DNA of 64,000 bases from Misgurnus anguillicaudatus. Lineage: Eukaryota > Chordata > Actinopteri > Cypriniformes > Cobitidae. Positions 8,485 to 21,959 of this stretch are shown in pieces. How positions within the stretch are numbered: the first letter of the stretch is position 1; each line of letters opens with the position of its first letter. Made by a program: the position numbers and the translations under genes. The notes beneath the pieces are model-generated. The model was not told where the DNA came from. It searched no databases and worked only from the letters and a program-made list of their open reading frames with translations. The stretch lies in contig NC_073352.2 in assembly GCF_027580225.2 (NCBI RefSeq), positions 36,457,501-36,521,500 of the forward strand, in the 5' to 3' direction.

Positions 8485-10357
8485 GACCGGAGATACTTCC
8501 GGTCGAAAATCCGAATTTCGTTACAGCGCCGCTCCGGCGCCTCGGGCCCGGGTCCTTCGACCTTCGGGTCGTTCGGTCCGCCGGAGGGGCCCTTTCGAAC
8601 GAGCCCACCCGCGAGTATCTGGCCCTTTCCGCAGCGGAGATACGGGGTGCCGTCTCCGGATATTCCCACGGCCGCTGCTCGGGCGCCTTAAGTCCCAGGA
8701 CGTCGCCCTCGGGGTCGATCGCTCTACCCGAGGGGACCTTTCGAACGAGCCCGCCCTCGACCCTCCGACCCTTTCCGCGGCCGAGATACGGCGGTTCGAA
8801 AAAAAAAACGCTCGTCCGGAGTTTGCTCGCCCGTAGCGTCCGCTGCGTTCGTCCGCCGGAGGCGTGACCGGTCTCGTTCGAAAGGTCTTTCCCGGGGCTT
8901 TCCGGCGACGCCGGCCCCGAGTCCGTGCGACCCCGTGGACCGGAGATACTTCCGGTCGAATATCCGAATTTCGTTACCGCGCCGCTCCGGCGCCTCGGGC
9001 CCGGTGCCTTCGACCTTCGGGTCGATTGGTCTGCCGGATAGGCCCTTTCGAACGAGCCCACCCGCGAGTATCTGGCCCTTTCCGCGGCGGAGATACGGGG
9101 GGCCGTCTCCGGATTTTCCCACGGCCGCTGCTCGGGCGCCTTAAGTCCCGGGACGTCGCCCTCGGGGTCGGTCGCTCTACCCGAGGGGACCTTTCGAACG
9201 AGCCCGCCCTCGACCCACCGACCCTTTCCGCGGCCGAGATACGGCGGTTCGAAAAAAAAAAACGCTCGTCCGGAGTTTGCTCGCCCGTAGCGTCCGCTGC
9301 GTTCGTCCGCCGGAGGCGTGACTGGTCTCGTTCGAAAGGTCTTTCCCGGGGCTTTCCGGCGACGCCGGGCCCGAGTCCGTGCGACCCCGTGGACCGGAGA
9401 TACTTCCGGTCGAATATCCGAATTTCGTTACCTGCGCCGCTCCGGCGCCTCGGGTCCGGGGCCTTCGAACTTCGGGTCGAGTGGTCCGCCGGAGGGGCCC
9501 TTTCGAACGAGCCCACCCGCGAGTATCTGGCCCTTTCCGCGGCGGAGATACGGGGGGCCGTCACCGGATTTTCCCACGGCCGCTGCTCGGGCGCCTTAAG
9601 TCCGAGGACGTCGCCCTCGGGGTCGGTCGCTCTACCCGAGGGGACCTTTCGAACGAGCCCGCCCTCGACCCTCCGACCCTTTCCGCGGCCGAGATACGGC
9701 GGATCGAAAAAAAAAAACGCTGGTCCGGAGTTCGCGCGCCCGTAGCGTCCGCTGCGTTCGTCCGCTGGAGGCGCGGCCGGTCTCGTTCGAAAGGTCTTTC
9801 CCGGGGCTTTTCGGCGACGCCGGCCCCGAGTCCGTGCGACCCCGGGGACCGGAGATACTTCCGGTCGAATTTAGGAAAACTTTGAACGGCCGTATCTCGG
9901 GCGCCTCGGGCCCGGGGCCTTCGAACTTCGGGTCGGTAGGTCCGCCGGAGGGGCCCTTTCGAACGAGCCCACCCGGGAGTATCTGGCCCCTTCCGCAGCG
10001 GAGATACAGGGGGCCGTCTCCGGATTTTCCCACTGCCGCTGCTCGGGCGCCTTAAGTCCGAGGACGTCGCCCTCGGGGTCGGTCGCTCTACCCGAGGAGA
10101 CCTTCGAACGAGCCCGCCCTCGACCCTCCGACCCTTTTCGCGGCCGAGATACGGCGGTTCGAAAAAAAAAAACGCTCGTCCGTAGTTCGCGCGCCCGTAG
10201 CGTCCGCTGCGTTCGTCCGCCGGAGGCGCGGCCGGTCTCGTTCGAAAGGTCTCTCTCGGGGCTTTCCGTGGACGCCAGCCTCGGGTCCGTGCGACCCCGG
10301 GGGCCGGAGATACGGACTTCCACCGCTGCACCTTTAAACGGCCGTAGCTCGGGCGCC
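8485..10357 (+). repeat. GC-rich block B3
   Basis: Lead-in 8485-8687; units at 8688, 9141 and 9596 (penultimate, inverted element near 9884); tail 10052-10357. The tail has lost one T (GACCTTCGAAC at 10100). It is the intact counterpart of B1 and shares a rare T in GTTACCTGCGCC / GTTACTGCGCC. Confidence 0.95.
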
Positions 10358-11101
10358 TTAAGACCGAGACCTTAGCCCTTTGGGTCCCTCATCCTCCAGG
10401 AGGGGCCCTTTCCAACGACCCCACCCACGTCTCCGTACCCCCTTCCCCGGCCGAGATACGACCCCGGGAACATCGCCCCGTCAACCCGACCACCGTGCAC
10501 CCGAGGCCGGCTTTGGACCCCGCGACGGACACCCTGGAGCTCGTACCCGGCGCACCGTTTAGTCCCTGCCATCCCACTCTTAAGCACTCCCCCACCGGAC
10601 TAAGCCCCATCCTCCCGGCCCTTCTGGAGAACCAAACAGTTGGTCAACCCCAAAATTTCTCCAACCGTTGGTCAACCCGAAAGATTTTCCAGCAGTTGGT
10701 CAACCTCAATCGACTTAGGTTTTGGAGTGTTCGCGTTTCCAGCAGTTGGTCAACCTCAATCGACTTAGGTTTTGGAGCGTTCGCGTTTCCAGCAGTTGGT
10801 CAACCTCAATCGACTTAGGCTCTGGAGCTTTCGCCTCTCCAGCAGTTGGTCAACCCCAACGACTTAGGCTCTTGAGCTTTCACTTCTCCAGCAGTTGGTC
10901 AACCCCATCGACTTAGGTTCTGGGGCGTTCGCTTCTCCTGCCATAGACTTAGGTTCTATAGCTTTCGCCTCTCCGACAGTTGGTCAACCCCAATCGACTT
11001 AGGCTCTGGAGCTTTCACTTCTCCAGCAGTTGGTCAACCCCATCGACTTAGGTTCTGGAGCTTTCGCCTCTCCGACAGTTGGTCAACCCCGATCGACTTA
11101 G
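10358..11101 (+). repeat. Linker L4: 5' segment plus 50-bp array
   Basis: Short class, array from 10637. It is the first linker with GTTTAGTCCCTG (others nearby read GTTTGGTCCCTG), a marker shared with L5, L6, L7 and L11. Confidence 0.95.
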
Positions 11102-11198
11102 CTATATACCTGATGGCACCTGTTCGCCCTACCGTCCCCCGCGAAGGGGGAACCCGCCGGGTCCGCGGCCGGGAGGGTGCGCCTCGGTCGGCCTGGGG
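11102..11198 (+). promoter_or_regulatory. TATATA-bearing segment, copy 4
   Basis: Matches copy 1; block B4 starts at 11199. Confidence 0.3.
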
Positions 11199-14100
11199 GA
11201 CCGGAGATACTTCCGGTCGAAAATCCGAATTTCGTTACAGCGCCGCTCCGGCGCCTCGGGCCCGGGTCCTTCGACCTTCGGGTCGGTCGGTCCGCCGGAG
11301 GGGCCCTTTCGAACGAGCCCACCCGCGAGTATCTGGCCCTTTCCGCAGCGGAGATACGGGGTGCCGTCTCCGGATTTTCCCACGGCCGCTGCTCGGGCGC
11401 CTTAAGTCCCAGGACGTCGCCCTCGGGGTCGGTCGCTCTACCCGAGGGGACCTTTCGAACGAGCCCGCCCTCGACCCTCCGACCCTTTCCGCGGCCGAGA
11501 TACGGCGGTTCGAAAAAAAAAAACGCTCGTCCGGAGTTTGCTCGCCCGTAGCGTCCGCTGCGTTCGTCCGCCGGAGGCGTGACTGGTCTCGTTCGAAAGG
11601 TCTTTCCCGGGGCTTTCCGGCGACGCCGGCCCCGAGTCCGTGCGACCCCGTGGACCGGAGATACTTCCGGTCGAATATCCGAATTTCGTTACCGCGCCGC
11701 TCCGGCGCCTCGGGTCCGGGGCCTTCGAACTTCGGGTCGAGTGGTCCGCCGGGGGGGCCCTTTCGAACGAGCCCACCCGCGAGTATCTGGCCCTTTCCGC
11801 GGCGGAGATACGGGGGGCCGTCACCGGATTTTCCCACGGCCGCTGCTCGGGCGCCTTAAGTCCGAGGACGTCGCCCTCGGGGTCGGTCGCTCTACCCGAG
11901 GGGACCTTTCGAACGAGCCCGCCCTCGACCCTCCGACCCTTTCCGCGGCCGAGATACGGCGGATCGAAAAAAAAAAAACGCTGGTCCGGAGTTCGCGCGC
12001 CCGTAGCGTCCGCTGCGTTCGTCCGCTGGAGGCGCGGCCGGTCTCGTTCGAAAGGTCTTTCCCGGGGCTTTTCGGCGACGCCGGCCCCGAGTTTGTGCGA
12101 CCCCGTGGACCGGAGATACTTCCGGTCGAATTTAGGAAAACTTCGAACGGCCGTATCTCGGGCGCCTCGGGCCCGGGGGCCTTCGAACTTCGGGTCGATT
12201 GGTCCGCCGGAGGGGCCCTTTCGAACGAGCCCACCCGCGAGTATCTGGCCCTTTCCGCAGCGGAGATACGGGGTGCCGTCTCCGGATTTTCCCACGGCCG
12301 CTGCTCGGGCGCCTTAAGTCCCAGGACGTCGCCCTCGGGGTCGGTCGCTCTACCCGAGGGGACCTTTCGAACGAGCCCGCCCTCGACCCTCCGACCCTTT
12401 CCGCGGCCGAGATACGGCGGTTCGAAAAATAAAACGCTGGTCCGGAGTTTGCTTGCCCGTAGCGTCCGCTGCGTTCGTCCGCCGGAGGCGTGACCGGTCT
12501 CGTTCGAAAGGTCTTTCCCGGGGCTTTCCGGCGACGCCGGCCTCGAGTTCGTGCGACCCCGTGGACCGGAGATACTTCCGGTCGAATATCCGAATTTCGT
12601 TACCGCGCCGCTCCGGCGCCTCGGGCCCGGTGCCTTCGACCTTCGGGTCGATTGGTCCGCCGGATGGGCCCTTTCGAACGAGCCCACCCGCGAGTATCTG
12701 GCCCTTTCCGCGGCGGAGATACGGGGGGCCGTCTCCGGATTTTCCCACGGCCGCTGCTCGGGCGCCTTAAGTCCGAGGACGTCGCCCTCGGGGTCGGTCG
12801 CTCTACCCGAGGGGACCTTTCGAACGAGCCCGCCCTCGACCCTCCGACCCTTTCCGCGGCCGAGATACGGCGGTTCGAAAAAAAAAACGCTCGTCCGGAG
12901 TTTGCTCGCCCGTAGCGTCCGCTGCGTTCGTCCGCCGGAGGCGTGACTGGTCTCGTTCGAAAGGTCTTTCCCGGGGCTTTCCGGCGACGCCGGCCCCGAG
13001 TTTGTGCGACCCCGGGGACCGGAGATACTTCCGGTCGAATTTAGGAAAACTTCGAACGGCCGTATCTCGGGCGCCTCGGGCCCGGGGGCCTTCGAACTTC
13101 GGGTCGGTCGGTCCGCCGGAGGGGCCCTTTCGAACGAGCCCACCCGCGAGTATCTGGCCCTTTCCGCAGCGGAGATACGGGGTGCCGTCTCCGGATTTTC
13201 CCACGGCCGCTGCTCGGGCGCCTTAAGTCCCAGGACGTCGCCCTCGGGGTCGGTCGCTCTACCCGAGGGGACCTTTCGAACGAGCCCGCCCTCGACCCTC
13301 CGACCCTTTCCGCGGCCGAGATACGGCGGTTCGAAAAAAAAAACGCTCGTCCGGAGTTTGCTTGCCCGTAGCGTCCGCTGCGTTCGTCCGCCGGAGGCGT
13401 GACCGGTCTCGTTCGAAAGGTCTTTCCCGGGGCTTTCCGGCGACGCCGGCCTCGAGTTCGTGCGACCCCGTGGACCGGAGATACTTCCGGTCGAATATCC
13501 GAATTTCGTTACCGCGCCGCTCCGGCGCCTCGGGCCCGGTGCCTTCGACCTTCGGGTCGATTGGTCCGCCGGATGGGCCCTTTCGAACGAGCCCACCCGC
13601 GAGTATCTGGCCCTTTCCGCGGCGGAGATACGGGGGGCCGTCTCCGGATTTTCCCACGGCCGCTGCTCGGGCGCCTTAAGTCCGAGGACGTCGCCCTCGG
13701 GGTCGGTCGCTCTACCCGAGGGGACCTTTCGAACGAGCCCGCCCTCGACCCTCCGACCCTTTCCGCGGCCGAGATACGGCGGTTCGAAAAAAAAAAAAAC
13801 GCTGGTCCGGAGTTCGCGCGCCCGTAGCGTCCGCTGCGTTCGTCCGCCGGAGGCGCGGCCGGTCTCGTTCGAAAGGTCTTTCCCGGGGCTTTCCGGCGAC
13901 GCCGGCCCCGAGTCCGTGCGACCCCGTGGACCGGAGATACTTCCGGTCGAATATCCGAATTTCGTTACCGCGCCGCTCCGGCGCCTCGGGTCCGGGGCCT
14001 TCGACCTTCGGGTCGATTGGTCCGCCGGAGGGGCCCTTTCGAACGAGCCCACCCGCGAGTATCTGGCCCTTTCCGCGGCGGAGATACGGGGGGCCGTCTC

Positions 14101-15349
14101 CGGATTTTCCCACGGCCGCTGCTCGGGCGCCTTAAGTCCCAGGACGTCGCCCTCGGGGTCGGTCGCTCTACCCGAGGGGACCTTTCGAACGAGCCCGCCC
14201 TCGACCCTCCGACCCTTTCCGCGGCCGAGATACGGCGGATCGAAAAAAAAAAACGCTGGTCCGGAGTTCGCGCGCCCGTAGCGTCCGCTGCGTTCGTCCG
14301 CCGGAGGCGCGGCCGGTCTCGTTCGAAAGGTCTTTCCCGGGGCTTTCCGGCGACGCCGGCCCCGAGTCCGTGCGACCCCGTGGACCGGAGATACTTCCGG
14401 TCGAATATCCGAATTTCGTTACCGCGCCGCTCCGGCGCCTCGGGTCCGGGGCCTTCGAACTTCGGGTCGATTGGTCCGCCGGAGGGGCCCTTTCGAACGA
14501 GCCCACCCGCGAGTATCTGGCCCTTTCCGCGGTGGAGATACGGGGGGCCGTCACCGGATTTTCCCACGGCCGCTGCTCGGGCGCCTTAAGTCCGAGGACG
14601 TCGCCCTCGGGGTCGGTCGCTCTACCCGAGGGGACCTTTCGAACGAGCCCGCCCTCGACCCTCCGACCCTTTCCGCGGCCGAGATACGGCGGATCGAAAA
14701 AAAAAACGCTGGTCCGGAGTTCGCGCGCCCGTAGCGTCCGCTGCGTTCGTCCGCCGGAGGCGCGGCCGGTCTCGTTCGAAAGGTCTTTCCCGGGGCTTTT
14801 CGGCGACGCCGGCCCCGAGTCCGTGCGACCCCGTGGACCGGAGATACTTCCGGTCGAATATTAGGAAAATTTCGAACGGCCGTATCTCGGGCGCCTCGGG
14901 CCCGGGGCCTTCGAACTTCGGGTCGGTCGGTCCGCCGGAGGGGCCCTTTCGAACGAGCCCACCCGGGAGTATCTGGCCCCTTCCGCAGCGGAGATACAGG
15001 GGGCCGTCTCCGGATTTTCCCACTGCCGCTGCTCGGGCGCCTTAAGTCCGAGGACGTCGCCCTCGGGGTCGGTCGCTCTACCCGAGGAGACCTTTCGAAC
15101 GAGCCCGCCCTCGACCCTCCGACCCTTTTCGCGGCCGAGATACGGCGGTTCGAAAAAAAAAAAACGCTCGTCCGTAGTTCGCGCGCCCGTAGCGTCCGCT
15201 GCGTTCGTCCGCCGGAGGCGCGGCCGGTCTCGTTCGAAAGGTCTCTCTCGGGGCTTTCCGTGGACGCCAGCCTCGGGTCCGTGCGACCCCGGGGGCCGGA
15301 GATACGGACTTCCACCGCTGCACCTTTAAACGGCCGTAGCTCGGGCGCC
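11199..15349 (+). repeat. GC-rich block B4, apparently fused from shorter blocks
   Basis: Lead-in 11199-11401; eight units at 11402, 11856, 12314, 12767, 13223, 13676, 14132 and 14586; tail 15042-15349. The units at 11856 and 12767 carry the penultimate-type inverted element (12130s, 13040s), yet continue with lead-in markers (GCAGCGGAGATACGGGGTG, then TTAAGTCCCAGG). This is what is expected if tail plus linker were lost by exchange between the two sites. An extra G (CCCGGGGGCC) sits at both joins. Confidence 0.9.
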
Positions 15350-16143
15350 TTAAGACCGAGACCTTAGCCCTTTGGGTCCCTCATCCTCCAGGAGGGGCCC
15401 TTTCCAACGACCCCACCCACGTCTCCGTACCCCCTTCCCCGGCCGAGATACGACCCCGGGAACATGGCCCCGTCAACCCGACCACCGTGCACCCGAGGCC
15501 GGCTTTGGACCCCGCGACGGACACCCTGGAGCTCGTACCCGGCGCACCGTTTAGTCCCTGCCATCCCACTCTTAAGCACTCCCCCACCGGACTAAGCCCC
15601 ATCCTCCCGGCCCTTCTGGAGAACCAAACAGTTGGTCAACCCCAAAATTTCTCCAACCGTTGGTCAACCCGAAAGATTTTCCAGCAGTTGGTCAACCTCA
15701 ATCGACTTAGGTTTTGGAGCGTTCGAGTTTCCAGCAGTTGGTCAACCTCAATCGACTTAGGTTTTGGAGTGTTCGCGTTTCCAGCAGTTGGTCAACCTCA
15801 ATCGACTTAGGTTTTGGAGCGTTCGCGTTTCCAGCAGTTGGTCAACCTCAATCGACTTAGGCTCTGGAGCTTTCGCCTCTCCAGCAGTTGGTCAACCCCA
15901 ACGACTTAGGCTCTTGAGCTTTCACTTCTCCAGCAGTTGGTCAACCCCATCGACTTAGGTTCTGGGGCGTTCGCTTCTCCTGCCATAGACTTAGGTTCTA
16001 TAGCTTTCGCCTCTCCGACAGTTGGTCAACCCCAATCGACTTAGGCTCTGGAGCTTTCACTTCTCCAGCAGTTGGTCAACCCCATCGACTTAGGTTCTGG
16101 AGCTTTCGCCTCTCCGACAGTTGGTCAACCCCGATCGACTTAG
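15350..16143 (+). repeat. Linker L5: 5' segment plus 50-bp array
   Basis: Long class (891 bp), array from 15629 with 11 core copies, including the GCGTTCGAGTTTC copy. It carries GAACATGGCCCC (15461), a change seen elsewhere only in L11. Confidence 0.95.
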
Positions 16144-16240
16144 CTATATACCTGATGGCACCTGTTCGCCCTACCGTCCCCCGCGAAGGGGGAACCCGCC
16201 GGGTCCGCGGCCGGGAGGGTGCGCCTCGGTCGGCCTGGGG
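16144..16240 (+). promoter_or_regulatory. TATATA-bearing segment, copy 5
   Basis: Matches copy 1; block B5 starts at 16241. Confidence 0.3.
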
Positions 16241-19200
16241 GACCGGAGATACTTCCGGTCGAAAATCCGAATTTCGTTACAGCGCCGCTCCGGCGCCTCG
16301 GGCCCGGGTCCTTCGACCTTCGGGTCGGTCGGTCCGCCGGAGGGGCCCTTTCGAACGAGCCCACCCGCGAGTATCTGGCCCTTTCCGCAGCGGAGATACG
16401 GGGTGCCGTCTCCGGATTTTCCCACGGCCGCTGCTCGGGCGCCTTAAGTCCCAGGACGTCGCCCTCGGGGTCGGTCGCTCTACCCGAGGGGACCTTTCGA
16501 ACGAGCCCGCCCTCGACCCTCCGACCCTTTCCGCGGCCGAGATACGGCGGTTCGAAAAAAAAAACGCTCGTCCGGAGTTTGCTCGCCCGTAGCGTCCGCT
16601 GCGTTCGTCCGCCGGAGGCGTGACCGGTCTCGTTCGAAAGGTCTTTCCCGGGGCTTTCCGGCGACGCCGGCCCCGAGTCCGTGCGACCCCGTGGACCGGA
16701 GATACTTCCGGTCGAATATCCGAATTTCGTTACCGCGCCGCTCCGGCGCCTCGGGTCCGGGGCCTTCGACCTTCGGGTCGGTCGGTCCGCCGGAGGGGCC
16801 CTTTCGAACGAGCCCACCCGCGAGTATCTGGCCCTTTCCGCGGCGGAGATACGGGGGGCCGTCTCCGGATTTTCCCACGGCCGCTGCTCGGGCGCCTTAA
16901 GTCCGAGGACGTCGCCCTCGGGGTCGGTCGCTCTACCCGAGGGGACCTTTCGAACGAGCCCGCCCTCGACCCTCCGACCCTTTCCGCGGCCGAGATACGG
17001 CGGATCGAAAAAAAAAAACGCTGGTCCGGAGTTCGCGCGCCCGTAGCGTCCGCTGCGTTCGTCCGCCGGAGGCGCGGCCGGTCTCGTTCGAAAGGTCTTT
17101 CCCGGGGCTTTCCGGCGACGCCGGCCCCGAGTCCGTGCGACCCCGTGGACCGGAGATACTTCCGGTCGAATATCCGAATTTCGTTACCGCGCCGCTCCGG
17201 CGCCTCGGGTCCGGGGCCTTCGAACTTCGGGTCGATTGGTCCGCCGGAGGGGCCCTTTCGAACGAGCCCACCCGCGAGTATCTGGCCCTTTCCGCGGCGG
17301 AGATACGGGGGGCCGTCTCCGGATTTTCCCACGGCCGCTGCTCGGGCGCCTTAAGTCCGAGGACGTCGCCCTCGGGGTCGGTCGCTCTACCCGAGGGGAC
17401 CTTTCGAACGAGCCCGCCCTCGACCCTCCGACCCTTTCCGCGGCCGAGATACGGCGGATCGAAAAAAAAAACGCTGGTCCGGAGTTCGCGCGCCCGTAGC
17501 GTCCGCTGCGTTCGTCCGCCGGAGGCGCGGCCGGTCTCGTTCGAAAGGTCTTTCCCGGGGCTTTCCGGCGACGCCGGCCCGAGTCCGTGCGACCCCGTGG
17601 ACCGGAGATACTTCCGGTCGAATATCCGAATTTCGTTACCGCGCCGCTCCGGCGCCTCGGGTCCGGGGCCTTCGAACCTTCGGGTCGATTGGTCCGCCGG
17701 AGGGGCCCTTTCGAACGAGCCCACCCGCGAGTATCTGGCCTTTTCCGCGGCGGAGATACGGGGGGCCGTCTCCGGATTTTCCCACGGCCGCTGCTCGGGC
17801 GCCTTAAGTCCAAGGACGTCGCCCTCGGGGTCGGTCGCTCTACCCGAGGGGACCTTTCGGACGAGCCCGCCCTCGACCCTCCGACCCTTTCCGCGGACGA
17901 GATACGGCGGATCGAAAAAAAAACGCTGGTCCGGAGTTCGCGCGCCCGTAGCGTCCGCTGCGTTCGTCCGCCGGAGGCGCGGCCGGTCTCGTTCGAAAGG
18001 TCTTTCCCGGGGCTTTCCGGCGACGCCGGGCCCGAGTCCGTGCGACCCCGTGGACCGGAGATACTTCCGGTCGAATATCCGAATTTCGTTACCGCGCCGC
18101 TCCGGCGCCTCGGGTCCGGGGCCTTCGAACTTCGGGTCGATTGGTCCGCCGGAGGGGCCCTTTCGAACGAGCCCACCCGCGAGTATCTGGCTCTTTCCGC
18201 GCCCGAGATACGGGGGGCCGTCACCGGATTTTCCCACGGCCGCTGCTCGGGCGCCTTAAGTCCGAGGACGTCGCCCTCGGGGTCGGTCGCTCTACCCGAG
18301 GGGACCTTTCGAACGAGCCCGCCCTCGACCCTCCGACCCTTTCCGCGGCCGAGATACGGCGGATCGAAAAAAAAAAAACGCTGGTCCGGAGTTCGCGCGC
18401 CCGTAGCGTCCGCTGCGTTCGTCCGCCGGAGGCGCGGCCGGTCTCGTTCGAAAGGTCTTTCCCGGGGCTTTTCGGCGACGCCGGCCCCGAGTCCGCGCGA
18501 CCCCGGGGACCGGAGATACTTCCGGTCGAATTTCGGAAAACTTCGAACGGCCGTATCTCGGGCGCCTCGGGCCCGGGGCCTTCGAACTTCGGGTCGGTCG
18601 GTCCTCGGGGTCGGTCGCTCTACCCGAGGGGACCTTTCGAACGAGCCCGCCCTCGACCCTCCGACCCTTTCCGCGGCCGAGATACGGCGGATCGAAAAAA
18701 AAAACCGCTGGTCCGGAGTTCGCGCGCCCGTAGCGTCCGCTGCGTTCGTCCGCCGGAGGCGCGGCCGGTCTCGTTCGAAAGGTCTTTCCCGGGGCTTTTC
18801 GGCGACGCCGTCCCCGAGTCCGTGCGACCCCGGGGACCGGAGATACTTCCGGTCGAATTTCGGAAAACTTCGAACGGCCGTATCTCGGGCGCCTCGGGCC
18901 CGGGGCCTTCGAACTTCGGGTCGGTCGGTCCGCCGGAGGGGCCCTTTCGAACGAGCCCACCCGCGAGTATCTGGCCCCTTCCGCGGCGGAGATACGGGGG
19001 GCCGTCTCCGGATTTTCCCACTGCCGCTGCTCGGGCGCCTTAAATCCGAGGACGTCCCCCTCGGGGTCGGTCGCTCTACCCGAGGGGAACTTTCGAACGA
19101 GCCCGCCCTCGACCCTCCGACCCTTTCCGCGGCCGAGATACGGCGGTTCGAAAAAAAAAAAACGCTCGTCCGGAGTTTGCTCGCCCGTAGCGTCCGCTGC

Positions 19201-21165
19201 GTTCGTCCGCCGGAGGCGTGACTGGTCTCGTTCGAAAGGTCTTTCCCGGGGCTTTCCGGCGACGCCGGCCCCGAGTCCGTGCGACCCCGTGGACCGGAGA
19301 TACTTCCGGTCGAATATCCGAATTTCGTTACCGCGCCGCTCCGGCGCCTCGGGTCCGGGGCCTTCGAACTTCGGGTCGATTGGTCCGCCGGAGGGGCCCT
19401 TTCGAACTAGCCCACCCGCGAGTATCTGGCCCTTTCCGAGGCGGAGATACGGGGGGCCGTCACCGGATTTTCCCACGGCCGCTGCTCGGGCGCCTTAAGT
19501 CCGAGGACGTCGCCCTCGGGGTCGGTCGCTCTACCCGAGGGGACCTTTCGAACGAGCCCGCCCTCGACCCTCCGACCCTTTCCGCGGCCGAGATACGGCG
19601 GATCGAAAAAAAAAACGCTGGTCCGGAGTTCGCGCGCCCGTAGCGTCCGCTGCGTTCGTCCGCCGGAGGCGCGGCCGGTCTCGTTCGAAAGGTCTTTCCC
19701 GGGGCTTTCCGGCGATGCCGGCCCCGAGTCCGTGCGACCCCGTGGACCGGAGATACTTCCGGTCGAATATCCGAATTTCGTTACCGCGCCGCTCCGGCGC
19801 CTCGGGTCCGGGGCCTTCGACCTTCGGGTCGGTCGGTCCGCCGGAGGGGCCCTTTCGAACGAGCCCACCCGCGAGTATCTGGCCCTTTCCGCAGCGGAGA
19901 TACGGGTTGCCGACTCCGGATTTTCCCACGGCCGCTGCTCGGGCGCCTTAAGTCCCAGGACGTCGCCCTCGGGGTCGGTCGCTCTACCCGAGGGGACCTT
20001 TCGAACGAGCCCGCCCTCGACCCTCCGACCCTTTCCGCGGCCGAGATACGGCGGTTCGAAAAAAAAAAACGCTCGTCCGGAGTTTGCTCGCCCGTAGCGT
20101 CCGCTGCGTTCGTCCGCCGGAGGCGTGACTGGTCTCGTTCGAAAGGTCTTTCCCGGGGCTTTCCGGCGACGCCGGCCCCGAGTCCGTGCGACCCCGTGGA
20201 CCGGAGATACTTCCGGTCGAATATCCGAATTTCGTTACCGCGCCGCTCCGGCGCCTCGGGTCCAGGGCCTTCGAACTTCGGGTCGATTGGTCCGCCGGAG
20301 GGGCCCTTTCGAACGAGCCCACCCGCGAGTATCTGGCCCTTTCCGCGGCGGAGATACGGGGGGCCGTCACCGGATTTTCCCACGGCCGCTGCTCGGGCGC
20401 CTTAAGTCCGAGGACGTCGCCCTCGGGGTCGGTCGCTCTACCCGAGGGGACATTTCGAACGAGCCCGCCCTCGACCCTCCGACCCTTTCCGCGGCCGAGA
20501 TACGGCGGATCGAAAAAAAAAAACGCTGGTCCGGAGTTCGCGCGCCCGTAGCGTCCGCTGCGTTCGTCCGCTGGAGGCGCGGCCGGTCTCGTTCGAAAGG
20601 TCTTTCCCGGGGCTTTTCGGCGACGCCGGCCCCGAGTCCGTGCGACCCCGGGGACCGGAGATACTTCCGGTCGAATTTAGGAAAACTTCGAACGGCCGTA
20701 TCTCGGGCGCCTCGGGCCCGGGGCCTTCGAACTTCGGGTCGGTCGGTCCGCCGGAGGGGCCCTTTCGAACGAGCCCACCCGGGAGTATCTGGCCCCTTCC
20801 GCAGCGGAGATACAGGGGGCCGTCTCCGGATTTTCCCACTGCCGCTGCTCGGGCGCCTTAAGTCCGAGGACGTCGCCCTCGGGGTCGGTCGCTCTACCCG
20901 AGGAGACCTTTCGAACGAGCCCGCCCTCGACCCTCCGACCCTTTTCGCGGCCGAGATACGGCGGTTCGAAAAAAAAAAAAAGCTCGTCCGTAGTTTGCGC
21001 GCCCGTAGCGTCCGCTGCGTTCGTCCGCCGGAGGCGCGGCCGGTCTCGTTCGAAAGGTCTCTCTCGGGGCTTTCCGTGGACGCCAGCCTCGGGTCCGTGC
21101 GACCCCGGGGGCCGGAGATACGGACTTCCACCGCTGCACCTTTAAACGGCCGTAGCTCGGGCGCC
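16241..21165 (+). repeat. GC-rich block B5, longest block, with one internal deletion
   Basis: Lead-in 16241-16443; units at 16444, 16897, 17351, 17804, 18256, 19040 (TTAAATCC), 19495, 19948 and 20402 (penultimate); tail 20858-21165. The 784-bp interval 18256-19039 is two units joined at about 18603 (GGTCGGTC to CTCGGGGTCGG) with about 128 bp lost. The unit at 17804 has unusual changes (TTAAGTCCAAGG, TTTCGGACGAG, GCGGACGAG). Confidence 0.95.
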
Positions 21166-21959
21166 TTAAGACCGAGACCTTAGCCCTTTGGGTCCCTCAT
21201 CCTCCAGGAGGGGCCCTTTCCAACGACCCCACCCACGTCTCCGTACCCCCTTCCCCGGCCGAGATACGACCCCGGGAACATCGCCCCGTCAACCCGACCA
21301 CCGTGCACCCGAGGCCGGCTTTGGACCCCGCGACGGACACCCTGGAGCTCGTACCCGGCGCACCGTTTAGTCCCTGCCATCCCACTCTTAAGCACTCCCC
21401 CACCGGACTAAGCCCCATCCTCCCGGCCCTTCTGGAGAACCAAACAGTTGGTCAACCCCAAAATTTCTCCAACCGTTGGTCAACCCGAAAGATTTTCCAG
21501 CAGTTGGTCAACCTCAATCGACTTAGGTTTTGGAGCGTTCGAGTTTCCAGCAGTTGGTCAACCTCAATCGACTTAGGTTTTGGAGTGTTCGCGTTTCCAG
21601 CAGTTGGTCAACCTCAATCGACTTAGGTTTTGGAGCGTTCGCGTTTCCAGCAGTTGGTCAACCTCAATCGACTTAGGCTCTGGAGCTTTCGCCTCTCCAG
21701 CAGTTGGTCAACCCCAACGACTTAGGCTCTTGAGCTTTCACTTCTCCAGCAGTTGGTCAACCCCATCGACTTAGGTTCTGGGGCGTTCGCTTCTCCTGCC
21801 ATAGACTTAGGTTCTATAGCTTTCGCCTCTCCGACAGTTGGTCAACCCCAATCGACTTAGGCTCTGGAGCTTTCACTTCTCCAGCAGTTGGTCAACCCCA
21901 TCGACTTAGGTTCTGGAGCTTTCGCCTCTCCGACAGTTGGTCAACCCCGATCGACTTAG
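21166..21959 (+). repeat. Linker L6: 5' segment plus 50-bp array
   Basis: Long class, array from 21445. Nearly identical to L7, as part of the roughly 5-kb tandem duplication. Confidence 0.95.

Larger units (their letters stand above)
5516..9735 (+). repeat. Segmental duplication I, copy b
   Basis: The intact counterpart of 1-4220. B1/L2 and the B2 lead-in (4221-5515) lie between the copies. Confidence 0.9.
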
